A DNA stretch of 64,000 nucleotides from Mucilaginibacter rigui (GTDB taxonomy: Bacteria > Bacteroidota > Bacteroidia > Sphingobacteriales > Sphingobacteriaceae), in contig NZ_JACWMW010000002.1 in assembly GCF_014773275.1 (NCBI RefSeq), positions 496,001 to 560,000 of the forward strand, in the 5' to 3' direction. How positions within the stretch are numbered: position 1 is the first letter of the stretch; each line of letters opens with the position of its first letter. Position numbers and translations under genes: made by a program. Under the pieces are notes generated by a model. That model searched no databases and was not told where the DNA came from. It was given only the letters and a program-made list of their open reading frames with translations. Shown here in pieces: positions 33,555 through 43,357 of the stretch.

Positions 33555-35663
33555 TTGAACAATCAGCAGTTTCAAACACCCATTGAATATTTAAAAGGGG
33601 TAGGCCTTGCGCGCGCGGAAGTACTAAAAAAGGAATTGCAGATATACAATTTTGAAGACCTGCTAAGGCACTTTCCGTATAAATATATTGATCGTACCCG
33701 GTTCTATAAAATTAAGGATATACAGCCCGATATGCCCTACGTGCAGGTATTAGCACGCGTAACCCATAAAGAACTTCTGGGCGAAAAACACACCAAACGT
33801 TTAATAGTACAAGCTAAAGATGATACAGGCTTTATTGAATTGGCGTGGTTCCAGGGAATAAAATGGGTAGAAAAAATGCTTGTGCCCGGCAAGGTGTATG
33901 TAATATTTGGCAAGCCAGGTTTTTTCAATGGCAAAACGCAAATGTCGCACCCCGAGATGGAATTGTATAATCCCGGGGCGCAACAACAAAAGGGTAACCT
34001 TACACTGCAACCTGCTTATAATTCTACCGAAAAGCTAAAACAGTTTACCTTGGATAGCAAAGGCCTGCAAAAACTGATAGCCGGGTTATTAGAGCAAACT
34101 GCAAGGGATATCCATGAAAATTTACCAACCTACATCCTTAACCGCTTTAAACTGGCCGGCCGGCAGGAGAGCTATCGAAACATTCATTTCCCTAATGATG
34201 CCAACCAGTTAAAGGAGGCCCGGTACCGTTTAAAATTTGAGGAACTGTTTTTTCTGCAACTTAAACTTCTGAAAAATAAACTTTCGCGCACGCAAAAATT
34301 CAAAGGCAATGTTTTCGACAAAGTAGGCCACTACTTTAATGAGTTTTACCATGATAAGTTACCCTTCCCTTTAACAAACGCTCAAAAGAGGGTACTTAAA
34401 GAGATAAGGACAGATACCCAGCGCGGTGTACAGATGAACCGCCTGTTGCAGGGCGATGTAGGCAGCGGCAAAACCGTGGTGGCTTTAATGAGTATGTTAA
34501 TAGCCATTGATAATGGTTTCCAGGCATGTATTATGGCCCCTACGGAAATACTGGCCAACCAGCATTACCAAACCATAAAAGATTTGGTTGGTGATGGTTT
34601 TATTGAAGTAGCGTTACTAACAGGCTCGGTACCGGCGAAAGCCCGCAGGGCTATTCATGAAAAACTGGAGAACGGTACCCTCAATATATTAATAGGTACC
34701 CACGCGCTTATAGAAGATAAAGTACAATACAAAAACCTTGGCATGGTGGTGATCGATGAGCAACACCGGTTTGGGGTGGAACAGCGCGCCAAGCTTTGGC
34801 GGAAAAATATAGTACCGCCACATGTGCTGGTAATGACGGCCACTCCCATACCCCGTACCCTGGCCATGACCATGTACGGCGATCTGGATATTTCCATTAT
34901 TGATGAACTGCCAGCGGGCCGTAAACCTATCCAAACTGTGCATTTTTTTGAAGCACAGCGCCTGCGCATGTTTGGCTTTATGAAACAGGAGATAGCCAAA
35001 GGCAGGCAGATTTACGTGGTGTACCCGTTGATACAGGAAAGTGAAAAACTCGACCTGAAAAATCTACAGGATGGTACGGAGGTCATGGCGCGCGAGTTTC
35101 CGCTACCACAGTATCGTATTAGCATAGTACACGGTAAATTAAAGGCTGCCGAAAAAGAATTTGAGATGCAGCGCTTTATTAAAGGCGAAACGCAGATAAT
35201 GGTGGCCACCACCGTTATTGAGGTTGGGGTTAATGTGCCCAACGCATCGGTGATGATCATAGAAAATGCCGAACGTTTCGGCCTGTCGCAATTACACCAG
35301 TTACGTGGCCGTGTAGGCCGTGGTGCCGACCAATCCTTCTGTATTTTAATGAGTAAGGAAAAACTAAGCAACGATGGCCGCATCCGGTTAAATACCATGG
35401 TGAAAACTAATAATGGTTTTGAGATAGCCGAAATTGATATGCAGCTGCGCGGCCCGGGCAATATTGAAGGCACCCAGCAAAGCGGCGTGCTCGACCTGAA
35501 GGTTGCCGACCTAACCACCGATCAGGACATATTACAACAGGCCCGTAATTGCGTTATTGAGATCTTTGAAAAAGACCCGCAACTGGCCGCGCCCGAAAAC
35601 CAGATCCTAAACCTGGCGTTCCAGGCAAAAAATGCCGGCCTAAGCTGGGATAAAATATCCTGA
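33555..35663 (+). CDS. recG: ATP-dependent DNA helicase RecG
   Basis: 702 residues, full length. A TTG start is chosen because MNNQQFQTPIEYLKGVG is the normal N-terminus and no ATG lies nearby. The wedge/OB domain (about 50-170) precedes the helicase core: Walker A GDVGSGKTV, motif II VIDEQHRFG, TATPIPRTL, motif V ATTVIEVGVNVPNA and motif VI HQLRGRVGRG. RecG remodels stalled replication forks and Holliday junctions. It follows ridA closely. Confidence 0.96.
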   Translation: MNNQQFQTPIEYLKGVGLARAEVLKKELQIYNFEDLLRHFPYKYIDRTRFYKIKDIQPDMPYVQVLARVTHKELLGEKHTKRLIVQAKDDTGFIELAWFQGIKWVEKMLVPGKVYVIFGKPGFFNGKTQMSHPEMELYNPGAQQQKGNLTLQPAYNSTEKLKQFTLDSKGLQKLIAGLLEQTARDIHENLPTYILNRFKLAGRQESYRNIHFPNDANQLKEARYRLKFEELFFLQLKLLKNKLSRTQKFKGNVFDKVGHYFNEFYHDKLPFPLTNAQKRVLKEIRTDTQRGVQMNRLLQGDVGSGKTVVALMSMLIAIDNGFQACIMAPTEILANQHYQTIKDLVGDGFIEVALLTGSVPAKARRAIHEKLENGTLNILIGTHALIEDKVQYKNLGMVVIDEQHRFGVEQRAKLWRKNIVPPHVLVMTATPIPRTLAMTMYGDLDISIIDELPAGRKPIQTVHFFEAQRLRMFGFMKQEIAKGRQIYVVYPLIQESEKLDLKNLQDGTEVMAREFPLPQYRISIVHGKLKAAEKEFEMQRFIKGETQIMVATTVIEVGVNVPNASVMIIENAERFGLSQLHQLRGRVGRGADQSFCILMSKEKLSNDGRIRLNTMVKTNNGFEIAEIDMQLRGPGNIEGTQQSGVLDLKVADLTTDQDILQQARNCVIEIFEKDPQLAAPENQILNLAFQAKNAGLSWDKIS

Positions 35664-35667
35664 CAGA

Positions 35668-35697
35668 TTGATAAATGCCGGGCAAATATTACATTTG
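35668..35697 (+). promoter_or_regulatory. Promoter of the M28 peptidase gene
   Basis: TTG (35668-35670), a 19-base spacer and TACATTTG (35690-35697) match both Bacteroidota elements. The ATG is 17 bases after the -7 box. Confidence 0.7.
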
Positions 35698-35714
35698 CTT
35701 AAACGCTACTTATC

Positions 35715-37103
35715 ATGAAAAAATCCTTACTGCTTTCTATCGTTTTATTAGTTACAACCATCTGCTCGCAAGCGCAGGATTCTGTACAGATCCGTAAGTT
35801 TTATGACGAGGCTTTGGTTAATGGCCAATGCTATGAAAACCTGCGCTACCTGTGCAAAAAAATAGGGCAACGCTTAAGCGGTTCTGCAGGCGCTGCAAAA
35901 TCTGTTGAGTGGAGTAAAAAACTGATGGAAGGCTACGGGTTTGATAAGGTTTACCTGCAGGAAGTAATGGTGCCGCACTGGGTGCGTGGTGCAAAAGAGC
36001 AGGCGTATATTATTGATGGCAATAAAAAGATTACCGTGCCTATTGCTGCTTTAGGCATGTCGATAGCTACACCGGCAGCGGGCATTACGGCCAATATAGT
36101 TGAAGTAAGAAGTATTAAAGAGCTGGATGCGCTGGGTGAAAGTGTGATAAAAGGGAAAATAGTTTTCTTTAACGGTCCGTTCGACCAACGATTTATTGAA
36201 ACCGGCGCAGGTTATGGTGCTGCAGGTGTGCAACGTTTTGCAGGCCCGTCCGCAGCAGCAAAATATGGCGCAGTTGGTGCAATAGTACGTTCTATATCAT
36301 CATCGGTTGATGATTACCCGCACACCGGTGGTACTGTTTATGTTGATGGCGTTAAGAAGATACCTGCCGCAGCCATATCAACTTTAGCAGCCAATAAACT
36401 AAGTAACATGCTTAGGCTGCGCAAACTGCCGCTTATTAAATTTTACTTTAAACAAAGCTGCCAAACCCTGCCCGATGCAAAATCATACAACGTTATAGGC
36501 GAAATTACCGGAAGCGAAAACCCTAATAAATTTATCACCGTTGGCGGCCACCTCGATTCATGGGACCTTGCCGAAGGCGCGCATGATGATGGTACAGGTG
36601 TTATGCAATCGGCCGAAGTATTGAGGATACTTAAAGCAACAGGTTACCGGCCAAAAAATTCTATCCGCGCGGTGTTTTTTATGAACGAAGAGAATGGCCA
36701 TAAAGGCGGCATTAAATATGCCGAGCTTGCCGCTGCCAATAAAGAAGAACATATTGCCGCTATTGAAACAGATGAAGGTGGGTTCACTCCGCGCGGCTTT
36801 AGCTTTGAAGGCGCATCACCATCATTTTTAAAAGGAATTAATAAAAACTGGAAAGGCTTATTTGAGCCCTATGAAGCCGACAGGCTGGTTGCGGGCGGCA
36901 GTGGTACCGATATTGGCCCCCTGAGGGAAACCGTGCCATCTATAAAACTAATAGGCTTCCGCCCCGATTCACAGCGATATTTTGATATCCATCACTCATC
37001 TAACGATGTTTTTGAGAACGTAAACAAACGCGAGCTTGAATTGGGCGCAGCAGCAATTACAGCACTTGTTTACCTGATAGACCAACATGGTTTAAATTTT
37101 TAA
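35715..37103 (+). CDS. Secreted M28 metallopeptidase
   Basis: 462 residues with a signal peptide (cleavage near residue 20, after SQA). A protease-associated insert (about 110-230) precedes the catalytic part. The two-zinc ligands lie in VGGHLDSWD (His, Asp), HDDGTGV (Asp), NEENGHKGG (Glu), ETDEGGF (Asp) and DIHHSSNDVF (His). It is probably a periplasmic aminopeptidase or carboxypeptidase of the PGCP/QC-like subgroup. It is likely the first gene of a unit with the following MFS transporter, 76 bases on. Confidence 0.9.
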   Translation: MKKSLLLSIVLLVTTICSQAQDSVQIRKFYDEALVNGQCYENLRYLCKKIGQRLSGSAGAAKSVEWSKKLMEGYGFDKVYLQEVMVPHWVRGAKEQAYIIDGNKKITVPIAALGMSIATPAAGITANIVEVRSIKELDALGESVIKGKIVFFNGPFDQRFIETGAGYGAAGVQRFAGPSAAAKYGAVGAIVRSISSSVDDYPHTGGTVYVDGVKKIPAAAISTLAANKLSNMLRLRKLPLIKFYFKQSCQTLPDAKSYNVIGEITGSENPNKFITVGGHLDSWDLAEGAHDDGTGVMQSAEVLRILKATGYRPKNSIRAVFFMNEENGHKGGIKYAELAAANKEEHIAAIETDEGGFTPRGFSFEGASPSFLKGINKNWKGLFEPYEADRLVAGGSGTDIGPLRETVPSIKLIGFRPDSQRYFDIHHSSNDVFENVNKRELELGAAAITALVYLIDQHGLNF

Positions 37104-37179
37104 CCATTTAATACCGAATACATTTTGAGGCCGCCCGTTACAGTAGTAAATTGCGGACTCAAATTAATACACTACCACA

Positions 37180-38487
37180 TTGCCAGACGAAGAGAACCCA
37201 GCGCCCCGGATAGATTCATTTGCAGCCCTCAGATATAAGGACTTTCGCTCATACATTGGGATGCGCTTTTTCTTCACGTTTGCCTATCAAATGCAAACTG
37301 TTGTACTGGGCTTTTATATTTACCAGTTAACACATAGCAAGGTAGCTATTGCCTTTATTGGTTTAAGCGAAGCCATCCCGGCCGTAGGTATAGCGCTCTA
37401 CGGTGGTTATATTGCCGATAAGTACGAAAAGCGTAAAATGCTCCTCATCATATTTGCCGGGGTGCTTTTATCATCGCTGGTAATGTTTGTAACAACCTTA
37501 ACCAATATAGCCGCGCAGCTTCACACCAATGGGATACTTGCCATACTTTATGCCATGATAGCTTGCAACGGCCTTGCCCGTGCTTTTTACGGCCCGGCAA
37601 CCTTTACCATTTATGCGCAAAGCATCCCAAAAGAACTTTACCCTAACGGCAGCACCTGGAGTAGTTCCAGCTGGCAGGTGGCATCCATACTTGGGCCGCT
37701 CACAGGCGGGGCTATATATGCGTTTGCAGGCCATATTATACCGGGATTAACCGGTATAACAGCAACATTTGGCTTAACCCTATTATTTATGCTGGTATCA
37801 TTGGTGCTGGTTTATATGCTGCGTGAATACCCCCCTGTTTTTATCCCGAAGGAGAATATCTGGATCAGCTTAAAAGAAGGGCTCAACTTTGTTTTTACCA
37901 ACAAAATAATGTTCTATGCCATGAGCCTGGATCTATTTTCGGTGTTTTTTGGAGGGGTGGTGGCACTCCTGCCGGTATTTGCACTCGATATTTTAAAAGT
38001 AGGGGCCGAAGGGTTGGGCATTATGCGTATGGCATCATCATTAGGAGCTGCGTTAACCATGCTGGTTATGATCCGCTTTTCGCCCATGAACAAGCCATGG
38101 CGTAATTTGCTTATTGCTGTTGCGGGCTTTGGTATATCTATTATAGGGTTTGGGTTATCTAATATATTCTACGTTTCATTACTATTCTTGTTTTTACAGG
38201 GCGCTTTTGATAGTGTAAGTGTTATTATACGTGGTACCATTATGCAGCTTTTAACCCCCGACCATATGCGCGGGCGGGTATCGGCAGTAAACTCTATGTT
38301 TATTGGTTCATCTAACGAGATTGGCGACTTTGAATCGGGTATAGCAGCCAAATTTTTGGGCACAATACCTGCTGTTATATTTGGCGGCACCATGACGTTG
38401 ATGATAGTGAGCATTACCTGGCTAAAAACAAAAAAGCTAACTCCGCTTTCCTTAAACCAGATTCAGCAGCCCGGGGTAAGCAAATAA
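37180..38487 (+). CDS. MFS transporter (EntS/MdtH-like)
   Basis: 435 residues with about eleven or twelve membrane helices. It starts at TTG; no ATG is near, and the N-terminal soluble part APRIDSFAALRYKDFRSYIGMRF is typical of the MFS_3 (enterobactin exporter) group. The A-loop GGYIADKYEKRKML between helices 2 and 3 is the MFS signature. Substrate unknown. It follows the M28 peptidase gene on the same strand, and a weak hairpin lies after it. Confidence 0.85.
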   Translation: MPDEENPAPRIDSFAALRYKDFRSYIGMRFFFTFAYQMQTVVLGFYIYQLTHSKVAIAFIGLSEAIPAVGIALYGGYIADKYEKRKMLLIIFAGVLLSSLVMFVTTLTNIAAQLHTNGILAILYAMIACNGLARAFYGPATFTIYAQSIPKELYPNGSTWSSSSWQVASILGPLTGGAIYAFAGHIIPGLTGITATFGLTLLFMLVSLVLVYMLREYPPVFIPKENIWISLKEGLNFVFTNKIMFYAMSLDLFSVFFGGVVALLPVFALDILKVGAEGLGIMRMASSLGAALTMLVMIRFSPMNKPWRNLLIAVAGFGISIIGFGLSNIFYVSLLFLFLQGAFDSVSVIIRGTIMQLLTPDHMRGRVSAVNSMFIGSSNEIGDFESGIAAKFLGTIPAVIFGGTMTLMIVSITWLKTKKLTPLSLNQIQQPGVSK

Positions 38488-38495
38488 GGAATATT

Positions 38496-38520
38496 AAAGG
38501 TGTAAACACACCTTTATTTT
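38496..38520 (+). terminator. Possible terminator after the MFS gene
   Basis: AAAGGTGT and ACACCTTT form an 8-bp stem with an AAAC loop followed by ATTTT. The T run is short. Confidence 0.5.
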
Positions 38521-38538
38521 AGGTTAAAAATGGGTAAT

Positions 38539-38546
38539 TATATTTG
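38539..38546 (+). promoter_or_regulatory. -7 box of the TPR-HTH regulator gene
   Basis: TATATTTG matches TAnnTTTG, about 70 bases before the gene start. No clear -33 TTG was found. Confidence 0.45.
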
Positions 38547-38613
38547 TAATATAATATTGACCTTTAGTAAATTTAACACGTGATATTTCCCCCTACTTAA
38601 TAACTATTTTGCT

Positions 38614-40401
38614 TTGACCCCAAAGTACTTAAACCAGCTACAGCTTAAGCTGTTATATATTATTGCCATATGGTTAATATTGCTTATTCCACTGTTTACC
38701 TATGGGTTAAACGGTGATGGCAGACATGTATACCGACCCGGCCTTTTTGCAAATTTAAAAGATACAGTTGCGGCCAATCGGGTTGAAGCCGCAAGGGCCA
38801 TTTACCGTGTTAATTGCCGTAAAATGAATGAAGCTGATGCCATGAAAAGCCTCGACGACATGAAACAGGTGGCCCGGCACCTAAGTGATATAAAACTGGA
38901 ATGCGCCATTTATGATATGCGCGCCGATTATTACTCGGTAAACAAAGGCTATAACCCCAAAAGTACCGCGTATTTTAATGCAGCAATTGCATTTGCCCAG
39001 GCAGAGCAGTTACAGCTAGAAACAGGCATCTACCAGCATCGCAAAGCCAATTATTATTTTCTGTACAAACAAAACTCGGCCGCGTGCCGGTATTATCTTT
39101 TATCTGAAGAGAACCTGCGCGAAGTGGGGTTTGATAATGTACCTGGCATTGCCAATATTTTTTCAGAAACGGCAAATTTTTATTACACGCTGGGCGACTT
39201 TGATAACGCCCGTGGGAATCTTCGCCTTGCTTTAAAGTATCAGCCTAATGCAACACGTACGCGTGTAAATATTATGAATACCATTGGCCTTACATATCGT
39301 AACAATGGGCAATACAGTACCGCAATGGGCTATTTTAATAATGCATTAAAAATGGCTGCAGCTATAAAAGATACCGCATGGATTGCTATTGCCAGGGGTA
39401 ATATTGGTTCGGTATATTTTTTACAGCATCAATACAAAAAAGCCCGCCCTCTGGTAGAGGAGGATTACAGGCAATCGCTAAAGTTCGATCAAAAATTAAA
39501 CGCTGCTATTGCCCTGTTACGCCTGGTAAGAATAAACATTGATTATGGAGAAATAAAACTGGCCGCACTGCGGTTGGATACGGTTGATAAAATACTGTTA
39601 ACTTATCGTGAGAATGTACTTACACAACGCGTACAATATTATGAGCTTAAGGCAGAGGTTAATGAACGGCTTGGTAGTTTAACAGAAGCGATGCAATACC
39701 GAACCATATCAGAAAAACTAAGAGATAGCGTTGCCAGGCGAGATAATATTACAGCCATTGAAAGGGTAAGGCTGCAATGGGTAATTGAAAAAAGCCGTGA
39801 AGAATTTGATGCCCTGAAGAGGAGCGCCAAGGTTGACTCGTTTAAGCAGAATACCATAATTGTAGTATTAATATTGCTAATAATAATTACCGTTTTAATA
39901 TATAACAGGCAAAGATTAAAAGCCAAGAAAGATAAAGAATTACTCGCATCAGAGAAATTAAGGGTAGATGAGGAATTAAAGAACGCAATACTTGTATTAC
40001 GTGGCTATACTGAAAACCTGATGCAAAAAAACACACTGATAGACGAGATCAAAACCGAGCTTGAGAATATTCAGCTAAAATATAATGATACTGGCGTTGC
40101 GGGGAATCTTGATAAAATGATGCAGGCCCATATCATGACCGACGATAACTGGGGCGAATTTAAAAAGCTTTTTTCGAGGGTACACACTACCTTCTTTTAT
40201 AATCTCCGCCATTCGTATACTAATTTATCGGATACTGATATCAGACTGCTTGCATTAATTAAATTAAAACTTAATAATCGCGAAATATCGGGTATGCTTG
40301 GCATCACTGTCGACGGCGTTAAAAAAGCTAAACAACGCTTGCGCAAAAAGATGAATCTTTTTGAGGATGATGACATCGAAGATATAGTAAATAGCCTCTA
40401 A
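38614..40401 (+). CDS. Membrane TPR protein with cytoplasmic LuxR-type HTH
   Basis: 595 residues. A first membrane helix (about 12-31) and a second (413-430) place a TPR region (about 60-400) in the periplasm. Inside the cell follow a coiled coil (430-495) and a LuxR/GerE-like helix-turn-helix near 536-583, with LSDTDIRLLALIKLKLNNREIS and TVDGVKKAKQRLRKKM as the recognisable helices (given here in two pieces). It appears to be a one-component membrane regulator that senses through periplasmic TPRs, a layout common in Bacteroidota. TTG start; the only nearby alternative starts would remove the first helix. A lone receiver protein follows 160 bases downstream. Confidence 0.8.
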   Translation: MTPKYLNQLQLKLLYIIAIWLILLIPLFTYGLNGDGRHVYRPGLFANLKDTVAANRVEAARAIYRVNCRKMNEADAMKSLDDMKQVARHLSDIKLECAIYDMRADYYSVNKGYNPKSTAYFNAAIAFAQAEQLQLETGIYQHRKANYYFLYKQNSAACRYYLLSEENLREVGFDNVPGIANIFSETANFYYTLGDFDNARGNLRLALKYQPNATRTRVNIMNTIGLTYRNNGQYSTAMGYFNNALKMAAAIKDTAWIAIARGNIGSVYFLQHQYKKARPLVEEDYRQSLKFDQKLNAAIALLRLVRINIDYGEIKLAALRLDTVDKILLTYRENVLTQRVQYYELKAEVNERLGSLTEAMQYRTISEKLRDSVARRDNITAIERVRLQWVIEKSREEFDALKRSAKVDSFKQNTIIVVLILLIIITVLIYNRQRLKAKKDKELLASEKLRVDEELKNAILVLRGYTENLMQKNTLIDEIKTELENIQLKYNDTGVAGNLDKMMQAHIMTDDNWGEFKKLFSRVHTTFFYNLRHSYTNLSDTDIRLLALIKLKLNNREISGMLGITVDGVKKAKQRLRKKMNLFEDDDIEDIVNSL

Positions 40402-40561
40402 TTGTCTCTGGGCACACTTTTTATATAATTTGTCTTGATTTTGTCCACCCTTAAAATTATTAAAAGCAGGTATTTTAATTCATATTTGGAATACAATAGC
40501 TAAATTAATAATTGCGAATATTATAACGCTATAATTAACTCCAGCGGAAAATTTAATTTAT

Positions 40562-40927
40562 ATGCAAAAATTGTATATTTACATTGTAGAGGATAACCCT
40601 TTAATTGCCTATGCTTTAAAGAGTATGATCCTTAAAATGGGACACAATATTTGCGGATTGGCGGAGTGTTATGACGAAGCTGTGAAAGACCTAAAGGTTA
40701 TGCATGTTGATCTTGTAATTACAGATATAATGCTAAAAGGAAGGGAGAGTGGGATTGACCTTGCACATTATATTAACCGCAATTTGCATATCCCCTTTGT
40801 TTTTCAATCATCTGTAACCAATATGGAGATGATTGACCAGGCTAACCAAACACATCCTAATGCTTTCCTGCCAAAACCGGTAAGCAAAACAGAAATGATA
40901 AAAGTGCTTGCCGAAATAGCAGCCTAA
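40562..40927 (+). CDS. Stand-alone response-regulator receiver protein
   Basis: 121 residues: one REC domain and nothing else. Acidic pocket in YIVEDNP, phosphoacceptor Asp in LVITDIMLKG (about residue 59), the switch Ser in VFQSS and the conserved Lys in LPKPVSK. It lacks an output domain, so it works by phosphorylation-dependent protein contact, as CheY/Spo0F-like proteins do. No histidine kinase is adjacent. It follows a membrane HTH regulator; a functional link is possible but unproven. Confidence 0.88.
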   Translation: MQKLYIYIVEDNPLIAYALKSMILKMGHNICGLAECYDEAVKDLKVMHVDLVITDIMLKGRESGIDLAHYINRNLHIPFVFQSSVTNMEMIDQANQTHPNAFLPKPVSKTEMIKVLAEIAA

Positions 40928-40968
40928 TACTATAATACTTAATTGTTAAAGTTTACAATACCCCCTAA

Positions 40969-41157
40969 ATGGAAACACGACAAAAAAAATCCTGCCCGCA
41001 TTGTGGCAAGGGCAAACTCACCAACCGCGCCCGAAGACCCGCATTAATGAAAGCAACCCTGTTTTGGTTACCCATAAAAAGATATTCTTGCAGTATTTGC
41101 GATAAAAAATCATACGTGTACGGTTCTGTTTGGGAAACCGTAGAGAAAAAAGACTGA
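40969..41157 (+). CDS. Small zinc-ribbon protein
   Basis: 62 residues with two metal knuckles, CPHCGKGKL (9-12) and CSICDKKS (near 44-47), the pattern of a zinc ribbon. Between them lies a basic stretch (NRARRPALMKATLFWLP). A similar small protein is conserved near response-regulator genes in Sphingobacteriaceae genomes I recall, but I cannot check this here. Start ATG at 40969, 41 bases after the receiver gene, so probably co-transcribed. Function unknown. Confidence 0.7.
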   Translation: METRQKKSCPHCGKGKLTNRARRPALMKATLFWLPIKRYSCSICDKKSYVYGSVWETVEKKD

Positions 41158-41204
41158 TTAAATGATTTAGAGGGGGATTTCTGAATCTAATTATGTGCAT
41201 CTTA

Positions 41205-41245
41205 CCTATCGGGCATAAAATGTGCCCGATAAGGTGTAGGTGTTT
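41205..41245. other. Hairpin downstream of the zinc-ribbon gene
   Basis: ATCGGGCA and TGCCCGAT pair across a short A/T loop, with further partial pairing outside. No T run follows in either direction within a few bases, so it may be a weak terminator of the receiver/zinc-ribbon unit or a small repeat. Confidence 0.4.
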
Positions 41246-41284
41246 AATGTGTATCGCCCCTGATCAATTCGTTTCGGCTTCTTC

Positions 41285-42600
41285 TTAAATACCTTTTAAC
41301 TTTATTGGTAGGTTGTTTGGTTTAGCCCGGTATATAATATAGGGGCTAGCCTTATCTGTTGCAGCCATAATTTTTAGGGTTTGCCTGGAAGCGCCCTGCG
41401 TTACCTTAACCAGTTTCCAATTTGCAGGCACATGGGTTTTAAGGGTGAGCGGTAAGTTGTACATGGCTTTATTAAGCGTTTGCGAAAGCGTTACCGTAAT
41501 GCTGCCATTGCTTATGGTTTTAACATTAGCGTTTTGGCGCTCGCGCATATAGCGGGTAACATCGCCAAAAGTGGCTACCCATAATTTATTTTCGCGGGTT
41601 TTAATATAGTTAAAATACTCGTTCAGTTGTTGATGGGATAAGGCCTCCCAGCCAATACCATCAACCCCATGTATAGTAAGTACCAACCATGTATTATTTT
41701 TATTGGCGGTGGTATCAACCCAGGCTTTCATCATAGGCATGGGCGTTTTTGTGGTAGCCCCGCGCTGAAACTGTATGTACTCTTTATCGGTGTTACCCGG
41801 GTTGCTATTATTGCCACGGCTTATTTCTTTTAACCAGGGCTCGGGCATGCGATTACGCAGTGCGGGATAAACCTTGTAGGCATAACTCATTACCCTTTCG
41901 CTTTCGGTACCAAACGGCCCTTCGCCCGAAAAGGTGTATTGGGCGCCAAGATGCTTTAGTATCTCCTCCTTGCTTTTGGTAAGTTCATAAAGCATGTTGG
42001 GTTCATCCAGTATGGCCAGGCGCGGGTGGGTTATCATGTGGCTGGCAAATTCATGGCCCTGCGCGGCATACTTGCGTATCTGTGCCCAGGTAGTGCCGTG
42101 CGCATCCATATATTCCGGGTTGTGCTGTATGCCTTGTTTAAACTCGTTGTTGCGTACCTTGCTATACAGTTCATCAATTAGCTTTATTGCCTCGTCTGTT
42201 TTACCGGCATCAACAAGCGAGCCTGCGCTGTAGTAATAACCATAGGGCCAATCAATCCTAAATATGAAGCCGCCGAAGCCCGTTCAAACAGGTTGTTTGC
42301 ATTGGTGGGGATAGTAGCAGTTTCTTTAATAATATCCTGAACGGGCCTGCCAATAAATTTGCCATGATATGTTGAACCCGGTATTTGCCCTGTTATTATA
42401 AAAAATGTGGCCGGTAATTTATAGCTGTTTAGCAATGGCAACGCCACTTTAAATTGGTTGATGGAGCCGTCATCCCAGGTAATAGATACTGCGCCTTTTT
42501 TATCGTCCTGCCAGCGGGTAATTTCTGTTTTACCGGCTTGGGCATTACACAGGTTTGCAATAAAGCACCCCGTTATGAATGGGAACAGTAACTTTTTCAT
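41285..42600 (-). pseudogene. Polysaccharide deacetylase (NodB homology), frameshifted
   Basis: Two frames together make one secreted deacetylase of about 438 residues. The first (42600-42184) has the signal peptide and the metal Asp pair in VSITWDDGS; it runs off frame after ASYLGLIGP. The second frame, open from about 42241 and containing ATG 42109, continues with the natural sequence GYYYSAGSLVDAGKTDEA and includes the ASHMITHPRL His motif. Restoring one T near 42243 joins them as ASYLGLIGPYGYYYSAG. The family removes acetyl groups from polysaccharides such as chitin or peptidoglycan. This is either a genuine pseudogene or a one-base consensus error; the intact sequence on both sides favours a recent event. 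Confidence 0.85.
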
Positions 42601-42715
42601 GGCTGATGCAAATTGATTGTAGCTAATATAAAAAGTTATGGGCAGTTATTCGTCTTATAAGTAAACAGCCGGTAATTGTAAGGAGGACGTTATGGAGAAA
42701 ATAAATAAATAATTC

Positions 42716-42739
42716 ATAAATGAATGAATATTCATTTAT
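42716..42739. promoter_or_regulatory. Palindromic operator before the TetR gene
   Basis: ATAAATGAAT and ATTCATTTAT are perfect inverted arms with a GAAT spacer. A nested palindrome AATGAATATTCATT shares its right arm. The site ends within the -7 box TATATTTG (42737-42744), so a bound TetR dimer would block its own promoter. This is inferred by position; no binding data. Confidence 0.65.
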
Positions 42740-42744
42740 ATTTG
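42737..42744 (+). promoter_or_regulatory. -7 box of the TetR / HMA-like / MFS unit
   Basis: TATATTTG matches TAnnTTTG and lies 18 bases before the ATG at 42763, overlapping the operator. Confidence 0.55.
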
Positions 42745-42762
42745 TAGCGGATATTATTAGAT

Positions 42763-43353
42763 ATGCGTATAAGGAACAACGATAAGGTACAACTGGTAAA
42801 GCAAAAAGCGATAGAGCTGATTGTGAAGGATGGATTGGAAGGCTTCAGTATGAATAAGCTTGCTAAAGCATGCAATATTTCGGTAGCTACACTGTACATC
42901 TATTATAAAGATCGCGATGATCTGATCCTGAAAATCGCCATGGAAGAAGGGCTTATAATGGCAGAGGCAACGATGAAAGATTTCAGCCCCGATATGTCGT
43001 TTGAAGATGGTTTACGTGTTCAATGGCATAACCGTTATCAGTATACAAAAGCTAAGCCGCTGTTGAATTCTTTTTTTGAACAGCTGAGGACCTCCAGTTA
43101 CCAGGAGGAATTTCTTGCCAGCTTTTTGAGCGAGTTTAAAGTTGTGATGGGTAAGTTTATGCAGAATATTATTGACCGTGACGAAATTGAATTGATGCCA
43201 TTTGAAGTATACTGGTCGGTAGCGTTTGCGCCTTTATACAACCTTATCCGCTTTAACAACGAGGGCCAAAGCATGGGCGGCCGGCCTTTTAAAATGACCG
43301 ATGAAATACTGTGGAAAACCTTTGACCTGGTTGTAAAAGCCCTAAAAAAGTAA
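42763..43353 (+). CDS. TetR/AcrR family regulator
   Basis: 196 residues. The N-terminal HTH (about 10-55) has GLEGFSMNKLAKACNISVATLYIYYKDRDDL, the TetR signature (given here as two parts, FSMNKLAKACNI and SVATLYIYYKDRDDL). The larger C-terminal ligand domain is unlike well-known members. It is followed by a 77-residue HMA-like gene (4 bases later) and an MFS gene, so it probably represses this three-gene unit. A palindrome overlapping the promoter is the likely operator. The inducing ligand is unknown. Confidence 0.88.
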   Translation: MRIRNNDKVQLVKQKAIELIVKDGLEGFSMNKLAKACNISVATLYIYYKDRDDLILKIAMEEGLIMAEATMKDFSPDMSFEDGLRVQWHNRYQYTKAKPLLNSFFEQLRTSSYQEEFLASFLSEFKVVMGKFMQNIIDRDEIELMPFEVYWSVAFAPLYNLIRFNNEGQSMGGRPFKMTDEILWKTFDLVVKALKK

Positions 43354-43357
43354 GCTT

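Noticed and set aside
34655..35518. Two long minus-strand frames inside recG
   Set aside because: Antisense to intact helicase motifs; compositions look like shadow frames.
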